Of a stretch of DNA of 5,572 nt, positions 1 to 4,562 are shown piece after piece. The first letter of the stretch is position 1, and every line of letters starts with the position of its first letter. Below the pieces are notes generated by a model. The model saw nothing but the letters and a program-made list of their open reading frames with translations. It did no database searches and had not been told where the DNA came from. This DNA comes from an uncultured Clostridia bacterium (GTDB lineage Bacteria; Bacillota; Clostridia; Oscillospirales; Ruminococcaceae): assembly GCA_938014855.1 (NCBI GenBank), contig CALLQM010000400.1, forward strand, positions 1 through 5,572, in the 5' to 3' direction. The position numbers and the translations under genes are program-made.

Positions 1-347
1 TAGCCATAGCATCGGATAAAAAGAAGGTTGCTCAGCATTTTGGACACTGTGAAGGATTTTGGATGTTTGATTCCGAAAATCAGAATATCACCGGGAAAAA
101 ATTTATCCCCAATCCGGGACACAGACCGGGATTTCTGCCGGTTTTCCTACATGATAATGGTGCCAAAGTGATTATTTCCGGCGGCATGGGCGGCGGCGCT
201 GTTGATATCTTTAACGAAAAAGGCGTCGAAGTCATCACCGGAGCATCCGGTGACGCAGAAGCGGCTGCTAAAAACTATTTGAAGGGCGCGCTAAAATCCA
301 CCGGCTCCGTCTGTCATGAACATCAGCATGCAGACGAATGCCATTAA
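1..347 (+). CDS. NifB/NifX-family iron-molybdenum cluster-binding protein, 5' end cut by window edge
   Basis: The reading frame is open from base 3 (114 residues visible) to the TAA at 345-347. The first visible residues, AIASDKKKVAQHFGHCEGF, match the usual start of the dinitrogenase iron-molybdenum cofactor (NifX/NifB C-terminal) family, where a short beta strand beginning MK(I/V)A leads into an HFG(H/R)CE motif. The partial codon xTA at bases 1-2 fits I or V, so probably only two or three codons are missing. An internal ATG at 63 would remove this conserved strand and is not the start. Further family features are the glycine-rich GGMGGGA turn (about visible residues 60-66) and the GASGDAEAA segment. 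The C-terminus, VCHEHQHADECH, is rich in His and Cys and may bind metal. In non-diazotrophic Clostridia such small proteins are common, often near Mrp/NBP35-type ATPases; their role is poorly defined, so nitrogen fixation should not be assumed. It converges on the purine nucleoside phosphorylase gene. Confidence 0.85.
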   Translation, partial: AIASDKKKVAQHFGHCEGFWMFDSENQNITGKKFIPNPGHRPGFLPVFLHDNGAKVIISGGMGGGAVDIFNEKGVEVITGASGDAEAAAKNYLKGALKSTGSVCHEHQHADECH

Positions 348-365
348 TAAAACCGTTCTTTCCTC

Positions 366-412
366 AAAAAGACAGGCTGGAGTGTAGTTGGTCATCCTCC
401 GGCCTGTCTTTT
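366..412. terminator. Bidirectional intrinsic terminator between the NifX-like gene and pnp
   Basis: Bases 367-382 and 397-412 form a 16-bp stem with one G-U pair (GACAGGC against GCCTGTC at its core) around a 14-nt loop. The stem is A-rich at its left foot (366-370) and T-rich at its right foot (409-412, followed by TCTATTTTT), so it has a U tract in either direction. It lies about 20 bases after the NifX-like stop and 10 bases after the pnp stop on the other strand, so it can end both convergent transcripts. Confidence 0.85.
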
Positions 413-422
413 CTATTTTTCT

Positions 423-1250
423 TTATACGACTTTTTGCAGGATAATATCTAAAACACGAACAAAATCCGCTCGGACTCGGTTTGCCGTTTCAACCACTTC
501 ATCATGGCACAGCGGCGCATCCAAAACGCCTGCCGCCATATTGGTGATGCAGGAAATACCCAGTATTTTCATACCGCAGTGACAAGCCGCAATCGTCTCC
601 GGAACAGTAGACATCCCAACCGCATCCGCGCCGAGCGCACGCGCCATGCGCACCTCTGCGGGGGTTTCATAATTCGGTCCGCTGAACATCATGTAAACGC
701 CTTCATCCAGCGCAATGTCCTCTTTTTGCGCTTCCTTGCGCAGAACACATCTTCGCAGATGCTTGTCGTAAACATTGCGCATATCGGGAAAGCGCGGCCC
801 GAATTCATCCAAATTCGCCCCGACAAGCGGATTGCTTCCCGAAAAATTGATGTGGTCGGAAATCATCATGAGCGTACCGGAATCAAACGCAAGATTTACA
901 CCGCCCGCGGCATTGGTAACCACCAGTTTTTCGACACCCAAACGTTTCATAATCCGCACAGGCATCGTGATCTGCCGCTGGGAATAGCCCTCATAATAAT
1001 GAAATCTGCCCTGCATAACGATTACTTTTTTGCCAAGATGTTCGCCCAATACGAACTGTCCGGCGTGACCCGCAACCGTGGATATCGGAAATTCCGGAAT
1101 CTGCTTGTATGGGATACGGATTGGATTTTCAATCTGATCGGCATAGTCGCCTAAACCACTGCCAAGAATCATCCCGATTTCCGGCTGAAAATCGGTAATT
1201 GTACGAATATAGGTGACCGCTTGTTCGATACATGCCGAAAGTTCCATCAT
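423..1250 (-). CDS. punA: Purine nucleoside phosphorylase (trimeric type, 6-oxopurine specific)
   Basis: This 275-residue cytoplasmic enzyme cleaves inosine or guanosine with phosphate to give the base and ribose 1-phosphate. The length is typical of the homotrimeric class. By comparison with human PNP, recalled from memory, the active-site residues are present: Ser31 in the phosphate loop GSGLG (30-34), His62 in GHAG, Arg82, His84 and Tyr86 in GRFHYYEGY (81-89), the NAAGG stretch (113-117), Glu195 in GPNYETPAE, Met213, and Asn237 in CITNMAAG. The Glu195/Asn237 pair predicts preference for hypoxanthine and guanine nucleosides over adenosine, which fits the divergent adenosine deaminase as the preceding step. 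Two adjacent in-frame ATGs (1248-1250 and 1245-1247) both lie at usable distance from an AGGAGG at 1257-1262; the first is chosen, 6 nt away. The symbol punA (also pnp or deoD in some annotations) follows Bacillus-type usage. Confidence 0.95.
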   Translation of the reverse strand: MMELSACIEQAVTYIRTITDFQPEIGMILGSGLGDYADQIENPIRIPYKQIPEFPISTVAGHAGQFVLGEHLGKKVIVMQGRFHYYEGYSQRQITMPVRIMKRLGVEKLVVTNAAGGVNLAFDSGTLMMISDHINFSGSNPLVGANLDEFGPRFPDMRNVYDKHLRRCVLRKEAQKEDIALDEGVYMMFSGPNYETPAEVRMARALGADAVGMSTVPETIAACHCGMKILGISCITNMAAGVLDAPLCHDEVVETANRVRADFVRVLDIILQKVV

Positions 1251-1285
1251 TTTTGACCTCCTATTATCGATTCATAATTGGTCTT

Positions 1286-1314
1286 ATTATACTACATTTT
1301 TAACAGAAAGGTAA
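1286..1314 (-). promoter_or_regulatory. Probable sigma-A promoter of the purine nucleoside phosphorylase gene
   Basis: Read on the minus strand, a perfect TATAAT lies at 1291-1286. A weak -35, TTACCT (3 of 6 consensus), lies at 1314-1309 with a 17-nt spacer. The predicted start is near 1279, giving a leader of about 28 nt that contains the AGGAGG site. The -10 is convincing; the -35 assignment is not. Confidence 0.6.
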
Positions 1315-1376
1315 GGATTCTTTTGTTTTTGACAACCCATCATTCACAAAAGGCATCTTTTATTTTTTGTGCATTG

Positions 1377-1385
1377 TGGTATGAT
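1377..1385 (+). promoter_or_regulatory. Probable extended -10 promoter of the adenosine deaminase gene
   Basis: TGG followed by TATGAT (1380-1385, 5 of 6 consensus) forms an extended -10 element. The region upstream is T-rich but has no good -35 at 16-18 nt, as expected for an extended -10 promoter. Predicted transcription starts near 1392, about 34 nt before the chosen ATG. Confidence 0.5.
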
Positions 1386-1425
1386 AAAGGTATTACTAGA
1401 TGATTTTGAAATGGAGGAACGGACA

Positions 1426-2430
1426 ATGGACGAATGGATAAAAGGGCTCCCGAAAATCGACCTGCATTGTCATCTTGATGGATCTCTGCCGCGTGAAACG
1501 ATCAAACGCATGGCGGCAGAAAGCGGAGTCGAACTGCCGCAGAGTGATGAGGAACTGGATGCGCTCCTGCGAGCAGATAACCATTGTTCCAGTCTTGCAG
1601 AATATCTTGAGAAATTTGACCTGCCGCTCTCCTGCCTGACAAGCCGAACGTTGTTTGCCATGGCGGCGCAGGCATTGGTGCAGAACGCGGCCGCCGAGAA
1701 CGTGCGGTATTTGGAAGTGCGGTTCGCGCCGATGCTGTCGGTTCATGACGGACTGTCTGCACGCGATGCCGTGGAGGGCGTTGTGGAGGGGCTGAAGCTC
1801 GGAGAACATGAAACCGGTATCACAGCCTCTGCCATTCTATGCGGAATGCGACATTTCCCCATAGAGCCGAATTTGGAAATTGTACGAATCGCAAAAGAAT
1901 ATCTTGGCAAAGGGGTCTGCGCGGTTGATATCGCGGGGAACGAAAAAGCATTCCCCCTTACAAACCACTCGCAGATGTTCCGCCTTGCCACGGCGCTTGG
2001 CGTCCCGTTTACGATTCATGCGGGTGAGACTGGCGACTGCAATGAAATCGTGCAGGCGCTTAAATTGGGCGCGCGCCGCATCGGGCACGGCATCGCTATG
2101 CGCACCCGGCCGGATCTTCTGCGCCGATGTGTGGTAAAGCGCACCGGCATCGAAATGTGTCCCGCCAGCAATCTGCAAACCAAAGCGGTTTCAAGCTGGA
2201 AAGACTATCCTTTCCGGCAATTTTTAGAGTCGGGCGCAATGGTTACGGTCAACACCGACAACCGAACGGTCAGCTCAACCAGCATCACACGAGAAATGAT
2301 GCTTTTGCAGGAACACTGCGGCGCAACCCATGAAGAACTGCGTCAGGTCTGTAAAAACGCGGCATCGGTGGCATTTGCCTCGTTTGAAGTGCGGCAGGCA
2401 CTGCTTCGGGAAATCGATCAATACCAATAG
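1426..2430 (+). CDS. add: Adenosine deaminase
   Basis: This 334-residue cytoplasmic zinc hydrolase converts adenosine (and deoxyadenosine) to inosine plus ammonia; its length is normal for bacterial adenosine deaminase. The metal and catalytic motifs appear in order: HCHLDGSLP (His14 and His16, metal), the LEVRFAP strand (96-102), HAGE (His198 metal ligand, Glu201 general acid), RIGHG (His221), CPASNLQT (245-252), and NTDN (Asp278 metal ligand). The second acidic position of the usual NTDD motif is Asn279; I recall this variant from other Firmicutes, so it probably does not mean loss of activity. The ATG at 1426 is chosen because a GGAGG lies at 1413-1417, 8 nt upstream, and the protein then begins just before the first metal motif. 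An in-frame GTG at 1369 would place the start inside or upstream of the likely promoter. The divergent purine nucleoside phosphorylase uses its product. Confidence 0.95.
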   Translation: MDEWIKGLPKIDLHCHLDGSLPRETIKRMAAESGVELPQSDEELDALLRADNHCSSLAEYLEKFDLPLSCLTSRTLFAMAAQALVQNAAAENVRYLEVRFAPMLSVHDGLSARDAVEGVVEGLKLGEHETGITASAILCGMRHFPIEPNLEIVRIAKEYLGKGVCAVDIAGNEKAFPLTNHSQMFRLATALGVPFTIHAGETGDCNEIVQALKLGARRIGHGIAMRTRPDLLRRCVVKRTGIEMCPASNLQTKAVSSWKDYPFRQFLESGAMVTVNTDNRTVSSTSITREMMLLQEHCGATHEELRQVCKNAASVAFASFEVRQALLREIDQYQ

Positions 2431-2469
2431 AAAAAATCGGCACATGGATGTTCCATGTGCCGGTTTTTT
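2431..2469. terminator. Bidirectional intrinsic terminator between add and the IclR-type gene
   Basis: Arms at 2431-2448 and 2452-2469 pair over 18 bp with one G-U (core CGGCACATGGA against TCCATGTGCCG), around a very short loop of three or more bases. The left foot is A6 and the right foot T6, so a U tract follows the hairpin in either direction. It begins directly after the add stop codon and ends 8 bases before the stop of the convergent regulator gene, serving both. Confidence 0.92.
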
Positions 2470-2477
2470 ATTTACGA

Positions 2478-3260
2478 TTATTCTTGTGATTTTTCCCGAT
2501 AGCCTAATTCAGCAGAAATATCCGAACTGGTCTGCAAAATTTCTTTCGCAAGCTGTGCGATGCGCACATCGGTCATGCGCGCAATCGGCGCCGAAATGGC
2601 AAGCGCCGCTTTTCCGCGTCCGGTATAGTCACGCACCACCGCTCCGATACAACGTACGCCTAACTCGTTTTCCTCATTATCCAATGCATACCCTTTTCGG
2701 CGGATTTCTTCCAATTCCCGAAACAGCGGTCCAAGTTCCACCACCGTATGCTCGGTATAACGCTTGATGTCACTTTCCCCCCAAATTTTGAGAACTTCCT
2801 CATCGGTCATCGTAGCAAGAATGCTTTTTCCTACCGCGGTGCAATACATCGGTCTGCGCATGCCAATTCGAGAAAACATGCGAATAGAACTGTTTTTACT
2901 GTCCATTTTATATACATACACAATATCAATGCCGTCACGCACCACCAAATGAATGGCTTCCTGCGTGGCATTGCGAAGATGCTCCAAATACGGTTTTGCA
3001 ATTTCCAAAACATCCAAATTATCCACTACACGACCCGAAAGCTCAAACAATTTGAGCGTCAGGCGGTATTTGTTCGAGCCTTCGTCCTTTTTCACATACC
3101 CCATAGCGGCCAGCGACGACAGCAGACGGTGAACCGTGCTTTTATGCAGACCACTTTCTGCTGAAAGCTCCATCAAAAGCATTCCGCCGGAGCTTCTCGA
3201 TAAACGTTCGATCAAATCAAAAGTGCGCTCCAGTGACTGAACAGATGGCTGTTTATCCAT
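2478..3260 (-). CDS. IclR-family transcriptional regulator, probable KdgR-type regulator of the kdgA-kdgK operon
   Basis: The 260-residue protein has the two-domain IclR layout and the family's usual length. Residues about 5-70 form a winged helix-turn-helix, with the recognition region in ELSAESGLHKSTVHRLL (31-47) and the wing around KYRLT (64-68). Residues about 85-255 form the effector-binding domain, with YCTAVGKSILA (139-149) and the family signature GVRCIGAVVRDYTGRGKAAL (201-220) near the ligand pocket. The ATG at 3258-3260 is chosen: an AGGAG lies 10 nt upstream (3271-3275) and the protein then starts, as is typical, shortly before the SLERTFDLIE helix. An in-frame ATG at 3329 would add 23 residues without a good ribosome binding site. 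The gene diverges from the KDPG aldolase-KDG kinase operon, so control of that operon by KDG or KDPG is likely but inferred. Enterobacterial KdgR is also an IclR protein, while Bacillus KdgR is LacI-type. Confidence 0.9.
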   Translation of the reverse strand: MDKQPSVQSLERTFDLIERLSRSSGGMLLMELSAESGLHKSTVHRLLSSLAAMGYVKKDEGSNKYRLTLKLFELSGRVVDNLDVLEIAKPYLEHLRNATQEAIHLVVRDGIDIVYVYKMDSKNSSIRMFSRIGMRRPMYCTAVGKSILATMTDEEVLKIWGESDIKRYTEHTVVELGPLFRELEEIRRKGYALDNEENELGVRCIGAVVRDYTGRGKAALAISAPIARMTDVRIAQLAKEILQTSSDISAELGYREKSQE

Positions 3261-3341
3261 CTTAACATTTCTCCTTTCGGGTCCGCGCAGGCATGCTTTG
3301 GCAAACCCTGCACAGGGATCAGTCAGCATTCTTACTGACGA

Positions 3342-3367
3342 GTTTCATATTATGGAACTATGTTTCA
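3342..3367 (-). promoter_or_regulatory. Three-half-site operator upstream of the IclR-type gene (site 1)
   Basis: Read towards the regulator gene, the sequence is TGAAAC-N3-GTTCCA-N5-TGAAAC, 26 bp in all. Two overlapping dyads share the middle half-site: a 3-nt-spaced pair (ATGGAAC/GTTTCAT at 3352-3368) and a 5-nt-spaced pair (GTTTCA/TGGAAC at 3342-3358). It abuts the proposed -10 of the regulator gene and covers its predicted start, as expected for autorepression. Site 2 has the same layout. Binding by the IclR-type protein is inferred. Confidence 0.65.
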
Positions 3368-3394
3368 TTTTAACCAGTTTTCATAAAAAAGCAA
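3367..3394 (-). promoter_or_regulatory. Probable promoter of the IclR-type gene
   Basis: On the minus strand, TTGCTT (3394-3389) and TAAAAT (3372-3367, 5 of 6 consensus) are separated by 16 nt, the same spacing as in the divergent aldolase promoter. Transcription would start near 3360 with a leader of about 100 nt. A competing -10, CATAAT at 3354-3349 with a poor -35, cannot be excluded; it would lie inside site 1. Confidence 0.45.
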
Positions 3395-3400
3395 GTAGAA

Positions 3401-3434
3401 TTTTTTAAATGAATTTATTAAAAACAAGAAAAAA
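3401..3434 (+). promoter_or_regulatory. A/T-rich tract upstream of the kdgA promoter, possible UP element
   Basis: This stretch is almost entirely A and T, with several A runs, and lies directly upstream of the proposed -35 at 3438. Such tracts often contact the RNA polymerase alpha subunit and raise promoter strength. The assignment rests only on composition and position; the tract also separates the two divergent promoters. Confidence 0.35.
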
Positions 3435-3437
3435 GGC

Positions 3438-3465
3438 TTGCAAACTTGCATAGAATCCGTATAAT
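3438..3465 (+). promoter_or_regulatory. Promoter of the kdgA-kdgK operon
   Basis: TTGCAA (3438-3443, 4 of 6 consensus) and a perfect TATAAT (3460-3465) lie 16 nt apart. The start would be near 3472, giving a leader of about 70 nt that contains operator site 2. The -35 sits in a small palindrome, TGCAA-AC-TTGCA (3439-3450), described as a separate finding. Confidence 0.75.
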
Positions 3466-3483
3466 AGAGATATGACCACATTG

Positions 3484-3509
3484 CGGAACTTGGTTTCACA
3501 TTGTGAAAC
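3484..3509 (+). promoter_or_regulatory. Three-half-site operator in the kdgA leader (site 2)
   Basis: Read towards the aldolase gene, the sequence is CGGAAC-N3-GTTTCA-N5-TGAAAC. The second and third half-sites extend to a perfect 17-bp dyad at 3493-3509 (GTTTCACA, central T, TGTGAAAC). The element lies roughly 12 to 38 bases downstream of the predicted transcription start, where a bound repressor would block elongation or promoter escape. Its half-site order and spacing match site 1 when each is read towards its own gene. Recognition by the IclR-type regulator is inferred. Confidence 0.75.
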
Positions 3510-3543
3510 TTAATCGGTAAACAATATTTATGAGGTGAATAAA

Positions 3544-4509
3544 ATGAACGAAGTCCTGAAACAGCTTTCCCAAATCGGCATCGTTCCCGTCATCAAAATC
3601 GACGATGTTGAAAAGGCAGTTCCCCTTGCAAAAGCACTCGTTGCTGGCGGTCTGCCCTGCGCTGAGGTTACTTTCCGTACCGCTGAAGGTGAGGAAGCAA
3701 TCCGCCGCATCGCCAAAGAAGTGCCGGAAGTTTTGGTCGGCGCTGGTACTGTTCTGACCATTGAACAGGTTGACCGCGCAATCAAAGCTGGCGCGAAATT
3801 TATCGTCAGCCCAGGCCTAAACCCGAAAGTTGTCTCCTACTGCGTGGAAAAAGGCTACCCTGTAACTCCGGGCTGTGCCAATCCTTCCGATGTTGAGCAG
3901 GCAATTGAGCTTGGCCTTGATGTTGTAAAATTCTTCCCGGCAGAACAAGCTGGCGGTATTAGCTATATCAAATCCATTTCCGCTCCGTATACCGGCATGA
4001 AATTTATGCCGACCGGCGGCGTAAATGCAAAAAATATCAATGATTATCTTTCTTTCGACCGCATTCTCTGCTGCGGCGGTTCCTGGATGGTGAAAGCAGA
4101 CCTGATTAATTCAGGCAGCTTTGACGAAATCACCCGTCTGTGCAAAGAAGCCGTTCACACGATGATGGGCTTTGAACTGGCTCATATCGGCATCAATGCA
4201 GAAAACGAAGAGGAAGCTCTGAAAGCTGCTAAGATGTTTGAGATGCTGTTTGGCTTTGAAACCAAAGTTGGCAACAGCTCGATTTTCGCAGGCAAATATG
4301 TGGAAGTCATGAAGACTCCGTTCCTCGGAAAGAACGGCCACATCGCCATTGCTACCAACAACGTCATGCGTGCAATCGCATACTTTGAGCGCAAAGGCTT
4401 CACATTTAACTATGACCTTGCGAAGAAAGATGCAAAAGGCAACTATCCTGCAATCTATTTCAAAGATGAAATCGCTGGATTCGCAGTTCACCTGCTCCAG
4501 AAGAAGTAA
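3544..4509 (+). CDS. kdgA: KDPG/KHG aldolase fused to a C-terminal VOC (glyoxalase-fold) domain
   Basis: Residues 1 to about 205 form a complete class I aldolase that splits 2-keto-3-deoxy-6-phosphogluconate into pyruvate and glyceraldehyde 3-phosphate. Visible motifs are EVTFRT (41-46, catalytic Glu41, Arg45), GAGTV (66-70), SPG (89-91), the Schiff-base Lys129 in VVKFFPAE, phosphate-site PTGGV (156-160), and GGSWMV (178-183). Classical KDPG aldolases end near 205-213 residues; this protein has 321. Residues about 209-321 resemble one VOC module pair: AHIGIN (His214), a helix EEALKAAKMFEMLFGF, YVEVMK (Glu254), GHIAIATNN (His266), a second helix, and FAVHLLQ, where His316 occupies the usual position of the last metal-ligand Glu. 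The function of this domain is unknown to me. The ATG at 3544 is chosen, 6 nt after GAGGTG (3532-3537), over an in-frame GTG at 3535 that lies inside that site. It is first in an operon with the KDG kinase. Confidence 0.92.
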   Translation: MNEVLKQLSQIGIVPVIKIDDVEKAVPLAKALVAGGLPCAEVTFRTAEGEEAIRRIAKEVPEVLVGAGTVLTIEQVDRAIKAGAKFIVSPGLNPKVVSYCVEKGYPVTPGCANPSDVEQAIELGLDVVKFFPAEQAGGISYIKSISAPYTGMKFMPTGGVNAKNINDYLSFDRILCCGGSWMVKADLINSGSFDEITRLCKEAVHTMMGFELAHIGINAENEEEALKAAKMFEMLFGFETKVGNSSIFAGKYVEVMKTPFLGKNGHIAIATNNVMRAIAYFERKGFTFNYDLAKKDAKGNYPAIYFKDEIAGFAVHLLQKK

Positions 4510-4562
4510 TTGCTTTTTAATCAGTTAAAAATGATTCATTAAAATATAGGAGGAACCATTTC

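Noticed and set aside
1..347. Evidence for a nitrogen-fixation locus
   Set aside because: Only the small NifX-like domain is present. Such proteins are widespread in non-fixing Clostridia, and no nif structural gene is in the window.
504..1154. A 216-codon plus-strand open frame inside the pnp gene
   Set aside because: It is a shadow of a well-conserved gene on the other strand, has no family features, and would share no good ribosome binding site.
1329..1334. Perfect TTGACA upstream of add
   Set aside because: No acceptable -10 lies 16-18 bases downstream, and the better -10 at 1380 is too far away, so it is not used as the add -35.
2330..2767. A 145-codon plus-strand open frame spanning the end of add, the terminator and the end of the regulator gene
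   Set aside because: It runs through a strong terminator and overlaps two real genes; the product looks like random translation.
3306..3339. Two short inverted repeats (CCCT/AGGG and GTCAG/CTGAC) in the leader of the IclR-type gene
   Set aside because: The stems are four or five pairs, with no riboswitch-like conserved core and no attenuator U tract; too weak to call a regulatory RNA.
4514..4531. Inverted repeat TTTTTAA/TTAAAAA between kdgA and kdgK
   Set aside because: The stem is only A-T pairs and has no G/C core, so it is unlikely to terminate; co-transcription is kept as the reading.
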